DNA of 64,000 bases from Bacilli bacterium. GTDB lineage: Bacteria; Bacillota_I; Bacilli_A; RF39; UBA660. Location of the stretch: positions 90,390 through 154,389 of the forward strand of contig JAFQXM010000012.1 of NCBI GenBank assembly GCA_017406955.1, in the 5' to 3' direction. The position numbers and the translations under genes were made by a program. Below the pieces are notes generated by a model that saw only the letters and a program-made list of their open reading frames with translations, was not told the origin of the DNA and made no database searches. Within the stretch, counting starts at the first letter, position 1. Each line of letters starts with the position of its first letter. Positions 35,761 to 44,737 of the stretch are shown here, one piece after another.

Positions 35761-35774
35761 TGCTTACTATTTTT
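35747..35774 (+). terminator. Terminator overlapping the SLT stop codon
   Basis: AATAGTAAGC-aaatgtaat-GCTTACTATT followed by seven T residues. The stem includes the last codons of the transglycosylase gene. Confidence 0.82.
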
Positions 35775-35779
35775 TTGTA

Positions 35780-36499
35780 TTATTTTACTTCTTTTTTATT
35801 ATCTTTCTTTTTATTATTAATTATAAAGAATGTTGTTACTCCTACACCAGCTATAATTACTATAACTAATACTACAAAAATAATTATAGTACAAGTATTA
35901 TATAATTCAAATTCAAATTCAATTTTATCTTTAGTATTCTTAGTTAAATCCCAACTTAATTTAGTTTTATTTTTATTAACTTTAGTAGCATTATTCTTAA
36001 TAGCCTTATATGGTAAAGTAACATTATAACTTAAATCCATACTACTAGGATAATTACTAATATCAGTTGAACCATTACTAGCACTACTATCTCCCATATT
36101 AAAATCAAATTTAGCTATATAATGGTTTTTAAATAATCCTTTTTTTACTTTAAAAACATAATCATTTTTATTCTTACCCTCAGTTAATCCAGATAAACTA
36201 TAATTAACATTTTTATTAGAACTTATCTTATCTATATTTTTAAAAGTCTTAGTTATTTTAACACCTTTCATTTTATCTTTAGAATAATCTTCGATCTTAT
36301 ATCCTTTTTCTTTTAATTCTTTTTGATTCTTCTTATCTACTGATTGTTTATTACCAAAATAAGTTGAATCTAAAGCATATATAATAGAAAAATCCATAGA
36401 TTTATCTTTCTTTATATCCATATTAGCATTAAACTTAACACATCCTGTACATAAAAAAGTAAATATTAATACAAATACTAAATATTTTAATTTTTTCAT
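35780..36499 (-). CDS. Putative lipoprotein with C-terminal membrane helix (LppM-like)
   Basis: 239 residues. The signal peptide ends LCTGC (lipid-modified Cys candidate at about 20). A beta-rich external domain (FNANMDIKKDKSMDFSIIYALD and DLSYNVTLPYKAI) is followed by a C-terminal helix (about 203-226) and a basic tail. This form resembles actinobacterial LppM and Firmicutes DUF3153-type proteins. Function unknown. Follows the 36516-37067 gene by 16 bp. Confidence 0.55.
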   Translation of the reverse strand: MKKLKYLVFVLIFTFLCTGCVKFNANMDIKKDKSMDFSIIYALDSTYFGNKQSVDKKNQKELKEKGYKIEDYSKDKMKGVKITKTFKNIDKISSNKNVNYSLSGLTEGKNKNDYVFKVKKGLFKNHYIAKFDFNMGDSSASNGSTDISNYPSSMDLSYNVTLPYKAIKNNATKVNKNKTKLSWDLTKNTKDKIEFEFELYNTCTIIIFVVLVIVIIAGVGVTTFFIINNKKKDNKKEVK

Positions 36500-36515
36500 A
36501 CTACACTCCTACAAA

Positions 36516-37067
36516 TTATTTTTTATATTTTATTGTTCTTAAAATTTTCTGAATATAACTCTTCTTGTATAAAACTTTATCAGGATCTCTTTTCTTTAAT
36601 TCTTTTAAAATCTCTTTGGTATCTGTTGTATCAATTCTAATATTTACATATACATCAGATTTTTCATCTAAATATAGATAAATATCTACAGTACCATATT
36701 TTCTATTAATTGAAGCATATCCTTTATATCCATGAAATTCAACATCTTCTATTACTAATAATCTATTATCTTTCTCAGCATACTTCATAGCTTTCTTCTG
36801 TTTCTTTATAGATTGATATCCATACATAAAATCAATACGAAATTTCTTAGATGAGTTTTTAAGAATAATTTCACTTTTATCAATTTTATTTATATTATAT
36901 TTACCATCATCATCATAAGTTAAAGATACTTTAGTGTTATCTTTATTAATAGTTATAGTTTTAGGATTTTTAAATCTTAAAGATAAAGTATACTTAATAC
37001 AAAGAGCTATGATACCTATTACTATTAAAACTAGTACTATAGTCAAAATTTTAAAAGATTTTTTCAT
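36516..37067 (-). CDS. Single-pass membrane protein, unknown
   Basis: 183 residues: N-terminal membrane anchor (about 7-29), then an external beta-rich domain with many Lys/Tyr (SLTYDDDGKYNINKIDKSE). Not recognised. Operon with the downstream lipoprotein. Confidence 0.45.
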   Translation of the reverse strand: MKKSFKILTIVLVLIVIGIIALCIKYTLSLRFKNPKTITINKDNTKVSLTYDDDGKYNINKIDKSEIILKNSSKKFRIDFMYGYQSIKKQKKAMKYAEKDNRLLVIEDVEFHGYKGYASINRKYGTVDIYLYLDEKSDVYVNIRIDTTDTKEILKELKKRDPDKVLYKKSYIQKILRTIKYKK

Positions 37068-37121
37068 TACTACACTCCTTTCTATTCTAATTATACTTTA
37101 CGAAATATAAATAAACAATAA

Positions 37122-37541
37122 TTATTTATCCTTTTTAAATCTCTTAAATAAATCAAAAGTTTGCTTACCTTGCATTACATCACCTACTACAGGAATATCT
37201 CTTATCATTTGATCTCTTTTATCTGCTCTAACTGCACGTGAAGGCATAACTTCATTTCTTATACTAGTACCAACTCTATCCGCAACAGCTTCTCCAATAC
37301 TAGGTTTAGAAATCTCTACCTCACCCTTGGCTACCTCTACAATTAAGTTATTATATTCTTCGTTTAAAGGACTTTTCATAAACTTATCATTAAATTCCAT
37401 TGCATCCTTACAACCTTCTCCAAACTCATTCATCTTCTTAGATAAATCTTCTATCTTCTTAAGTATTTTTTCATCAGTAGGATTATAAGCATTAAATACA
37501 CTCATCCTTCCATCAATACATTGTTTAATTATATCGTCCAT
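37122..37541 (-). CDS. Helical soluble hypothetical protein
   Basis: 139 residues with two long amphipathic helices (ILKKIEDLSKKMNEFGEGCKD and EYNNLIVEVAKGE), then an Arg/Lys-rich tail. The helical bundle has some resemblance to YlbF/YmcA-type proteins but not enough to assign. It stands alone behind SD aggtgattat. Confidence 0.4.
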   Translation of the reverse strand: MDDIIKQCIDGRMSVFNAYNPTDEKILKKIEDLSKKMNEFGEGCKDAMEFNDKFMKSPLNEEYNNLIVEVAKGEVEISKPSIGEAVADRVGTSIRNEVMPSRAVRADKRDQMIRDIPVVGDVMQGKQTFDLFKRFKKDK

Positions 37542-37602
37542 ATAATCACCTCTAATATAATTATACCATATAAAAAGTCCTAGTAAACTAGGACTAAGTA
37601 TT

Positions 37603-37806
37603 TTATTTAGATTTTGCTTTAAAAGTCATGTTATTTAGAATGTCTTGTACTTCTTCTGAATCATAAAAATTTTCATCCCATTGAAAACACTCTAATAATT
37701 CTCCTGCTTCAATACAAATACTTTTTGCTAAATTAACTGGTGAATGGAATTGATCCCAGTCTCTTTCCTCATTAAACTTTTCTATTTTTTCCTGTAATTC
37801 TTTCAT
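37603..37806 (-). pseudogene. Truncated MazG-like nucleotide pyrophosphohydrolase
   Basis: 67 residues. The first 50 match the MazG-like/RS21-C6 dCTP pyrophosphatase start: FNEERDWDQFHSPVNLAKSICIEAGELLECFQW, with the E-x-GELLE metal motif. The second half of the domain (the EELADVxxY helix that binds Mg) is replaced by a short Lys-rich end. Family members are about 100-115 residues, so this is a 3' deletion and probably inactive. Confidence 0.65.
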
Positions 37807-37859
37807 AAAGACACCTCACACAATTATTATACCACATAAAAAACGGATTTTCATCCGTC

Positions 37860-38540
37860 TTATTTCCTCTTTAACCCTTTTAAATATTCTTTTATATCTT
37901 TTGTTATTCTATAACTTTCTCTTGCTTTTTGTATTGTTTTATTATGTGTCCATGTATCTAATTTATTATTTTCTATATATGGTATTGTATCTTTATATTG
38001 TTTTACTAATGCAGTCGCAAAAAACCATGCTCTCATCATATTTACATAATATTCTTCTTTTTTAATATTACATACTTTATCTAAATACTCTTTTTTAAAT
38101 TCTTCATCTAAATAATATCTCATCAACATACATATACCAAATCTAATAGTATATTCTTCTTTAGTATTTATCCATATATTAATTTCTTTTATTAATTCTT
38201 CTTTATATTTTTTAAATATCTTAGGAGACATTTGATCACAAGTAGCCCAATTATTAATATATGGTAAAAATTTATTTATATATTCTATACATTTATTATA
38301 ATCTTTTATTTCTGAAATAATAAATGCATGTAATTGGTTTTCTTCAAAGTATTTATGTGGTAATTCTTCTATAAATGATATATAGTTATTATCTTTAACT
38401 AATTCTTTAGCATATTTTCTAAGTTCTTTAGTATATATTCCTATTATGTTATTAGGGTTTATTGTTGGTATTAGTTTTATTTGAAATTCTTTATATTTTT
38501 TATCTTGTAGTTGGAATAGTTTTTTTATTATATTGTTCAT
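37860..38540 (-). CDS. alkD: DNA alkylation repair protein, AlkD-like
   Basis: 226 residues of HEAT-like helical repeats. Recognisable blocks are GIYTKELRKYAKEL, NNWATCDQM (the Asp/Trp active-site neighbourhood), SYRITKDIK and the internal REEY-like ITNIW helices. AlkD-type glycosylases excise N3- and N7-alkylated purines. Start at the ATG 38540 behind aggtgg. Directly upstream of the palindrome array. Confidence 0.75.
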   Translation of the reverse strand: MNNIIKKLFQLQDKKYKEFQIKLIPTINPNNIIGIYTKELRKYAKELVKDNNYISFIEELPHKYFEENQLHAFIISEIKDYNKCIEYINKFLPYINNWATCDQMSPKIFKKYKEELIKEINIWINTKEEYTIRFGICMLMRYYLDEEFKKEYLDKVCNIKKEEYYVNMMRAWFFATALVKQYKDTIPYIENNKLDTWTHNKTIQKARESYRITKDIKEYLKGLKRK

Positions 38541-38631
38541 ATATACCACCTACTTATATTATAGCATAAATAAAAAGACTGGGGGTTGGTCTTTTGGTGG
38601 TGATAAGTTGTGTTGTGACTATACGTTAATT

Positions 38632-38976
38632 GGTGCGACAGTGTCGCACCTTTTTCATTTTTAAATATATTATAAAATAAAGTCATAATAATGTTACTAT
38701 GGCAATTGTGACAACAATGTTGTCACTTTTTTATTCCTTATCTTTCTATTTTAAATTGGTGACAGTTTGTCACCATTTATTGATAATAACTTTGTGTAGT
38801 GCTTCTAACTCAATTGTCGCACCAGTGGTGCGACTTTTCGATTGCTAAATAATTCTATATAATAATTCCAACTTAATTTTGACACCATTGGTGTCAATTT
38901 TTCATTGTTAATTGTGTCGCAAATGGCGACACTTTTTTATTTCTTATATTTGAGGTCGAAAATTTCGACCTCAAAT
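38632..38976. repeat. Array of short palindromes derived from a DUF1016 gene segment
   Basis: Seven perfect or near-perfect palindromes of 17-29 nt: 38632-38650, 38708-38726, 38758-38774, 38816-38834, 38879-38897, 38914-38932 and 38948-38976. Most are 8+3+8 (7+3+7 at 38758, 7+5+7 at 38914). They share left flank aatt and right flank tttt. On the minus strand, three read into remnants of the motif LSWSHY: 38879 gives LTPMVSKLSWNYYIELFS, 38816 gives VAPLVRQLS-stop-KHY, and 38632 gives GATLSHQLTYSHN. The intact DUF1016 gene next door has the same kind of palindrome (39618-39636) at exactly this point. The units are 35-76 bp apart, too short to be whole-gene relics. Confidence 0.8.
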
Positions 38977-39003
38977 TATTTACTTAATATAATCTTTAAT
39001 ATC

Positions 39004-39894
39004 TCATACTAATTCGTATTCTCTTGAAATTATTCTATCATCAGAACAATACTTAATTACATATTTATTATCTTCTCTACAAATAATTATTCCTATAGTT
39101 TTATTATCATCAATATCTTTAATGTTTTCATCTATATAATTCATATATGTCATAATCTGACCAGTATGTTCTTTTTTTAACTCTGTTACTTTTAATTCTA
39201 CTACTACATAACATTTATATTTTTTATTATATAGAAGTAAATCTATATAGTTGTATCTATTACCTATTTTTATTTTATATTCACTACCTGCATACATAAA
39301 ACCATTACCTAATTGTATTAAAAACTCATCTAAGTTATTTATTATAGCTTGTTTTAACGCATATTCATTCATTTCTTCTTTTAATGTATTTGATTTAATA
39401 ATTATAGGATTAGGTATTAAATCATTTACTTCTAGTTGTTCTTTAGTTATTAGTTTGTTTTTTGTTTCATCACTTATACGTTCATATTCTCTATTTTTAA
39501 TCTTATCTTTTAGTTGTTTTTTCGTAAGATAGTTTTTTTCACAAATATTAATATAATATATTATTGCATTAGTATTTTTCAATACTAACATTTCTCTATA
39601 ATGACTCCAACTCAATTTGGAACCCGCTGGGTTCCATTTTATATTTGAGAAAACTTCATAAAATCTTCTCATGTATCTAAGATTTCTTTCATTATACTTT
39701 TTACCAACTTCAGTTATTAATTTCTCTGAATATTGTTTTATTATATTTTTACCATATTCTTTACCAGCTTCACTTAAAAGCTTTCCAATTTCAAAATACA
39801 CCCTAACTTTATTTCTATCCTTAGAATAGTCCTTTACTCTATCATATATTTCACTTTTTATTAGTTTTTCTTTTATTTCATTATAGTAATTCAT
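39004..39894 (-). CDS. DUF1016 / YhcG-type PDDEXK nuclease
   Basis: 296 residues. The N-terminal DUF1016 domain has RVYFEIGKLLSEAGKEYGKNIIKQYSEKL and LSWSHYREM. The C-terminal nuclease domain has FMYAGSEYKIKIGNRYNYIDLLLYNKKYKCYVVVELKV, the D-x-ExK core of a PD-(D/E)xK nuclease. The codons for WNPAGS just before KLSWSHY are a perfect palindrome (39618-39636). Members are often found in defence or accessory loci. Biological target unknown. SD agaaaggagaaat. Confidence 0.82.
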   Translation of the reverse strand: MNYYNEIKEKLIKSEIYDRVKDYSKDRNKVRVYFEIGKLLSEAGKEYGKNIIKQYSEKLITEVGKKYNERNLRYMRRFYEVFSNIKWNPAGSKLSWSHYREMLVLKNTNAIIYYINICEKNYLTKKQLKDKIKNREYERISDETKNKLITKEQLEVNDLIPNPIIIKSNTLKEEMNEYALKQAIINNLDEFLIQLGNGFMYAGSEYKIKIGNRYNYIDLLLYNKKYKCYVVVELKVTELKKEHTGQIMTYMNYIDENIKDIDDNKTIGIIICREDNKYVIKYCSDDRIISREYELV

Positions 39895-39920
39895 ATTTCT
39901 CCTTTCTAATATATATTTTT

Positions 39921-39937
39921 GGTCACAATTTGTGACT
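39921..39937. repeat. Palindrome in the leader of the DUF1016 gene
   Basis: GTCACAA-t-TTGTGAC, 27 bp before the DUF1016 start and of the same size class as the array palindromes (compare GTGACAAC and GGTGACA). It may be an operator or another copy of the element. Confidence 0.5.
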
Positions 39938-39963
39938 AGAAATTATTTAATATTATTAAATAA

Positions 39964-39996
39964 TAAAAAAGTATATTTCTTTTTATTGAAATATAC
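39964..39996 (-). terminator. Terminator of the hydrolase operon
   Basis: Minus-strand GTATATTTC-8 nt-GAAATATAC followed by a U-run, 60 bp after the stop of the tannase-like gene. Confidence 0.8.
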
Positions 39997-40056
39997 CTCT
40001 ATTTAAATTATATACGAAATGTTTTATTTTTCCTTATAATTAGAAAATAATTTTTA

Positions 40057-41703
40057 TTATTTCATACTTTCATTTACCCAAGATATAAAGTTAGTAGTTG
40101 AATTTCCTGTTCTTTCTGCATTGGTATGTCCTTGATCCCATACTGTTTCAAAATCTACATTTAAGTTTTTATAATTATTTAGAGCTAGTGCTAGATTCAT
40201 CTCTGTTGTTAGTGCTGTATCTCCTTGAGTTATACCTGATCTTATTCTCCAGTTTTTAGCAACACTAGATTTTTTATATCCTTTATAATATTTAGTTAAA
40301 TAATACATTGGATTATACATATTTTGTCTAGTACTTGATTCAGTATTTAAACTATCTTTATTAGACATATCTTTTTTATACTCTTTAGCATATTTAGAAT
40401 TATAATCAGAGTATTTAGAATAATCTTTACTATTTAAAAGTTTACTCATAATAGAATCAAAATGTAGTGCATCTGTTTTATTGTTTCCAAATACATAGTT
40501 TTCTGCTTGATTTCTATTTAGATCATCAAATGCTCCTACATCTTTAGTAGCATTCTTACATGCTTTAACAAAGTCTTTAACACTAGTAATAGTTACTTTC
40601 TTAGTATCTTCATCAAATGTTACCCATGAGTATTTAGATACATAGTTTTTCATATCAGATACATTTGTATAATTATCATTTAAATAGTTTGTTAAAGACT
40701 TTTCTATAACACTTTTTAAATAATCATAATATGTTCCTGATGTATATATACCATTACTTGTTTTAGATAATGTTAAAGTATTTCCATTACTATCTTTTAA
40801 TTTTAATTTATTTATATATTTAGCATACTCTTTAGCTAAATCTTTAGATAAAGCACTTGTCCATGTAGAAGAACTTCTTGTACCAGTTGTCATATATTGT
40901 CCCATATTCCATTCATATGCTTCATTAGCTGTATCTAAATTAGTTATTGGAACCCATGCCATTACACCTTTTACTGCATCTGATAATTTATTACCATCAT
41001 CATCCTTCATAAGTGCACCTATTTTATTTAAATATTTATTATATAAACTACTATCTCCAGAAGCACCCAATATACTACTTTGAGCTCCACCTCCAGAACC
41101 TCCAAATACATAAATTGATTCTTCATCACCAGCTAAACTATTTTTATTATATCTTAAATATCTAATAGCAGCTTTAAAATCTGTTACTCCCCATGGAGCT
41201 CCTCCTGAATAATTATTTCCATTATTTCTTCCTCTAGCTCCAGAATAAACATAAATAAATCCTCTTTTCATATAACTTTCTATTTCATTATAATTATAAC
41301 TAGTAGGTGATTGTTGTGCTGAATATCCTGCAGTATTAATAGGCATTACTATAGGAGCTGTTTTAGAAGTATATCCTTTTATTTTATTTGTTTTATTAAG
41401 ACTACATGTATATTTACTTCCTTTTTTAGTACAATTCATATAATCTGCAGGTACATATATAGCCATTGATTCATATTCTTTAGCTACTGGTTTAGATGTA
41501 TATACTAATCCTAATTGATAATATACTTTATTTTTAGAATCATAACTCCAATTAGACATATCTATATGAAGATTACTTGATGATGAGTATTTAATAGTAG
41601 TATTTGAAGAATTATTTTTAGAAAGTTCTAATGTTAAAAGTACTCCAAATAATCCTAATATTAATAATAGTATTATTATTATATTTCTATATAATTTATT
41701 CAT
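40057..41703 (-). CDS. Exported alpha/beta hydrolase, tannase-like (subtype A-like)
   Basis: About 548 residues: an N-terminal membrane anchor (about 7-25), a short Ser-rich linker, then an alpha/beta-hydrolase with nucleophile elbow GGSGGGAQS, oxyanion neighbourhood SGARGRNNG, a large lid insertion of about 250 residues, NPMYYLTKYY and the catalytic His in WDQGHTNAE. The layout fits bacterial tannase-like or feruloyl-esterase-like enzymes acting on extracellular esters. The start is set at MNKLYRN, behind aaaggaggt. Last gene of the 43401-40057 cluster controlled presumably by the adjacent two-component system. Confidence 0.7.
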   Translation of the reverse strand: MNKLYRNIIIILLLILGLFGVLLTLELSKNNSSNTTIKYSSSSNLHIDMSNWSYDSKNKVYYQLGLVYTSKPVAKEYESMAIYVPADYMNCTKKGSKYTCSLNKTNKIKGYTSKTAPIVMPINTAGYSAQQSPTSYNYNEIESYMKRGFIYVYSGARGRNNGNNYSGGAPWGVTDFKAAIRYLRYNKNSLAGDEESIYVFGGSGGGAQSSILGASGDSSLYNKYLNKIGALMKDDDGNKLSDAVKGVMAWVPITNLDTANEAYEWNMGQYMTTGTRSSSTWTSALSKDLAKEYAKYINKLKLKDSNGNTLTLSKTSNGIYTSGTYYDYLKSVIEKSLTNYLNDNYTNVSDMKNYVSKYSWVTFDEDTKKVTITSVKDFVKACKNATKDVGAFDDLNRNQAENYVFGNNKTDALHFDSIMSKLLNSKDYSKYSDYNSKYAKEYKKDMSNKDSLNTESSTRQNMYNPMYYLTKYYKGYKKSSVAKNWRIRSGITQGDTALTTEMNLALALNNYKNLNVDFETVWDQGHTNAERTGNSTTNFISWVNESMK

Positions 41704-41758
41704 AATTACCTCCTTTATATTTGAGTAAATAGGAGGAAGATTATCTTCCTCCATTAAT

Positions 41759-43102
41759 TTATTTTTTAAATTCTTTACCTCCTACATATAATTTATAACC
41801 ATTTAAATCTATATTAGAATAAGTTGTATCTTTATCATCTAACTCTGAAATATATGAGTCCCCTGTTAATTTTATTTTAGAGTTTTTATCTAGAACTATT
41901 TTTATCTTTTTAGCAGTATTTTTATTATTAATAGTTCCAGTATAAGATGATTTATTAGATAATTTCATAGTTAGTGTAGAAATAGAATCTACTACTACGT
42001 TACCTTTTGCTTTTTGTTTAATTAATTTTAAATTAACACTTCCTCCATTAGAACCATTATTTCCCCATGAATCTTTTTTAATTCTAATAAAGTTACCTTT
42101 TTTATCATTATTAGTTATTTTATTATTTTCTAATGTTATATTTGCTTTAGTATTAGTAACATATATAGTGTCTCCTTTATTAGTTACTATAGTAGAATTT
42201 TTTGATGAAAACTCTGCTGTTCCATTATCAGCATCTCCAGACATAGATTGGTATATAAATATATTTTTATAAGTAGTAGATTGTCCATTTAGAGTATTAT
42301 TTGTATCTGTTAGTTTTACATTATCTATTGATATTTTATTTTTACCTTCTATTACTAATCCTTCTGATGCTTTAGATACTAGTTTTGCATTTTTTACCGT
42401 TATATCTGCAGTTGAATATACAGCAGGTGAGCCTTTTCCTGTAGTAGTATAAGTTCCCTTATTTACTTTTACTACTCCTCCACCTCTATCTGATCTAATA
42501 GCAGCACTTGATGTTCCTGCTGTATTTATTGTTAAGTTAGTAGCATTCATCACTCCTCCACCTGTAGTCATTATTCCTCCTGAATTATCTTTAGTAGTAG
42601 TAATTTTAGAATCACTAATATTAACAGTAGTTCCATCATTAGAAGAATTATTTGTAGTTGCACTACCTCCATAACTAAATACACCATTAGCTCCAGTAGC
42701 ATTAGTTTTAATAGTTAAATTCTTAAGAGTTAGATTAGCTCCATCTTTAGCTAATATCCCTGAATTAGTTCCATAAAAACTAGTATTATCTCCTCCATCA
42801 GAATCCCCACTCTTATTTATTTTTAAATTAGATAAGGTTGCTTTTATTTTATTTTTTACTAATATTACATTTTGATCTTTTTTAGAAGAACTATATGTCT
42901 TATTACTTATAGTTTTATCTTTAGTAATTGTTTTTACAGAAGAATAAGTAATATTAGAAGAATTATTCATACTAGGTTGATTATTACTATTGATATTATT
43001 ATTTTTATTAGTATTATTAATAATTAAAAACCATAATAAACCTAGTATTAAACTTAAAACTATAATTATTATTATACCTATCAATGTCTCTTTCTTATTC
43101 AT
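41759..43102 (-). CDS. Exported beta-helix / carbohydrate-binding-domain protein
   Basis: 447 residues: N-terminal membrane helix (about 9-27), an Asn-rich linker, then repeated short beta-strand turns (ILAKDGANLTLKNLTIKTN, GGGVMNATNLTINTAG, STADITVKNAKLVS) forming a right-handed parallel beta-helix as in pectate-lyase folds and DUF4353 proteins. No catalytic residues are evident. An adhesive or polysaccharide-binding surface role is likely. It lies 55 bp upstream of the tannase-like gene. Confidence 0.65.
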   Translation of the reverse strand: MNKKETLIGIIIIIVLSLILGLLWFLIINNTNKNNNINSNNQPSMNNSSNITYSSVKTITKDKTISNKTYSSSKKDQNVILVKNKIKATLSNLKINKSGDSDGGDNTSFYGTNSGILAKDGANLTLKNLTIKTNATGANGVFSYGGSATTNNSSNDGTTVNISDSKITTTKDNSGGIMTTGGGVMNATNLTINTAGTSSAAIRSDRGGGVVKVNKGTYTTTGKGSPAVYSTADITVKNAKLVSKASEGLVIEGKNKISIDNVKLTDTNNTLNGQSTTYKNIFIYQSMSGDADNGTAEFSSKNSTIVTNKGDTIYVTNTKANITLENNKITNNDKKGNFIRIKKDSWGNNGSNGGSVNLKLIKQKAKGNVVVDSISTLTMKLSNKSSYTGTINNKNTAKKIKIVLDKNSKIKLTGDSYISELDDKDTTYSNIDLNGYKLYVGGKEFKK

Positions 43103-43122
43103 CTTTATATCTCCTCTATATA

Positions 43123-43401
43123 TTAATTATTATTACTTTGTGTATTATTACTATTACTGTTATTGTTATTATCACTAGGTGGTGTTGGTGGTTGTCCATT
43201 ATTGTTACTGTTTGAATTACTTGATGAATTACTTGATGAGTTATTATCCATAGATGGTGGATTACCACTTGGTTGTTGTATTTGATTATTACTATTAGAA
43301 TTATTATTGTTATTAGTTGTAGTATAAACATAGAATGATGCTGTTGATACTACTGCCCCTACTAATAAACCTATAAAAAATATAATTATCTTTTCTTTCA
43401 T
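43123..43401 (-). CDS. Small membrane-anchored Asn/Ser/Pro-rich protein
   Basis: 92 residues: one N-terminal membrane helix (about 5-26), then a low-complexity tail of Asn, Ser, Gln and Pro (QPPTPPSDNNN). Not recognised. The low complexity makes other frames open as well, but the SD aggagggataat and anchor support this one. First gene of the exported set. Confidence 0.5.
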   Translation of the reverse strand: MKEKIIIFFIGLLVGAVVSTASFYVYTTTNNNNNSNSNNQIQQPSGNPPSMDNNSSSNSSSNSNSNNNGQPPTPPSDNNNNSNSNNTQSNNN

Positions 43402-43518
43402 ATTATCCCTCCTATTATTTATAATTATATATTATTATCTTATCATAATTTTTAATTATTATTTATTATATTCATATATCATCTCCTCTTCTATATACAC
43501 TTTATTACATAAAAATTA

Positions 43519-43550
43519 AATGAACATTAAATTTAATTAATGTTCATTAT
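43519..43550 (-). terminator. Terminator after the sensor kinase gene
   Basis: AATGAACATTAA paired with TTAATGTTCATT around a 6-nt AT loop, with T-runs on both sides. It separates the two-component genes from the exported protein genes. Confidence 0.75.
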
Positions 43551-44737
43551 TTTTTTAAAATAATTGTAAAGGTTGTTTTATTATTTTTAGAATTAGCTTT
43601 TATTATACCATTATGATTATTAACAATATTTTTAGCAATACTTAAACCTAATCCATATCTATTATTATCTCTATTTCTAGATTTATCTATTCTATAAAAT
43701 CTTTCAAATATTTTATCTTCTTTATCTTTATCTATAGGATCTCCTATATTAGTTATTTCTATATTTATATTATTTTTATTTTTAAATACATCTATATTTA
43801 TAGTAGTATCTTTATAACTATGTTTAATAGCATTATCTAATATTATAGATATTAGTTTTTCTATTTCTTCTTTAGAACATTTAAACATTATATCTTTATC
43901 TATATTAGATTCTATTTTTAAATTATTTTCATAAGCAATAGAATCAAATGTTAAACTAATTCTTTCTATAGTATTAGATATATTTTCTGCTTTTTTATTA
44001 CTTATAGATACACCATTTTCTAATTTAGATAAATCTAATAAATTTTTTATTAAATTATTCATTCTATTAGATTCATATTTTATATTATCTATATATTTTT
44101 TATTAGCTTTAGTTTCTTTTAATTCATCTGCAGATGCCATAATGACTGCAAGTGGTGTTTTTAATTCATGTGATGCATCTGCGATAAAATCTTTTTGTTT
44201 ATTAAATGATTCTTTAGCTGGTCTAGTTATTCTTTTAGTTAATTTCTTAGATACATAGTATATTATTATTTCAAATATTAATAATATTATAATTGATTCT
44301 AATAATGTGAATAATAATCTATTAGTAATACTTTTAGTATTTATAATAGTAATAGTATCATCTTTATAATTATATGAATATTTACTATTATATAAATTAC
44401 CTATATATGAACCTTTATCTTTAGAAATTATCTTTTTAGATATTTTTTCTATATCTATATTACTTGTATTATTACTATGATTAATTACTTCATCTATATT
44501 ATTATTTTTTATTTTAACAGTATATACTTCATAATCCATAATTATCATATTATCTATAGGTTCTTTATCAAAAGAATTTGGCCCTGGCTTGTTATCAGGC
44601 ATAAAGTCTAAATTTCTTTTTATATTATCATATTCTTTTGTATAAACTCTTACATTATAAATAATAACACCTGATATTATAAATAGTGATAATATTAAAA
44701 ATAATATTTTAAATACTTTTTTATTTAATTCTTTCAT
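43547..44737 (-). CDS. Sensor histidine kinase
   Basis: 396 residues: membrane helix 1 (about 9-28), an external domain of about 110, membrane helix 2 (about 140-162), HisKA with DASHELKTPLAVIMASADEL (phospho-His) and HATPase with NAIKHS, GDPIDKDKEDKIFERFYRIDKSR and GLGLSIAKNIV. It phosphorylates the adjacent regulator. Overlaps the regulator gene by 17 bp. Confidence 0.93.
   Translation of the reverse strand: MKELNKKVFKILFLILSLFIISGVIIYNVRVYTKEYDNIKRNLDFMPDNKPGPNSFDKEPIDNMIIMDYEVYTVKIKNNNIDEVINHSNNTSNIDIEKISKKIISKDKGSYIGNLYNSKYSYNYKDDTITIINTKSITNRLLFTLLESIIILLIFEIIIYYVSKKLTKRITRPAKESFNKQKDFIADASHELKTPLAVIMASADELKETKANKKYIDNIKYESNRMNNLIKNLLDLSKLENGVSISNKKAENISNTIERISLTFDSIAYENNLKIESNIDKDIMFKCSKEEIEKLISIILDNAIKHSYKDTTINIDVFKNKNNINIEITNIGDPIDKDKEDKIFERFYRIDKSRNRDNNRYGLGLSIAKNIVNNHNGIIKANSKNNKTTFTIILKK

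Noticed and set aside
38632..38976. CRISPR array
   Set aside because: The palindromes differ from each other and spacing is irregular (35-76 bp). No repeated unit of constant sequence and no cas genes.
38632..38976. A row of ordinary rho-independent terminators
   Set aside because: T-runs lie on the plus strand while flanking genes are on the minus strand, and three units keep DUF1016 coding similarity beside the stem.
43116..43331. 71-codon frame overlapping the small Asn-rich protein
   Set aside because: A frame shift of a low-complexity region. The anchored Asn/Ser-rich frame has the SD and membrane helix.
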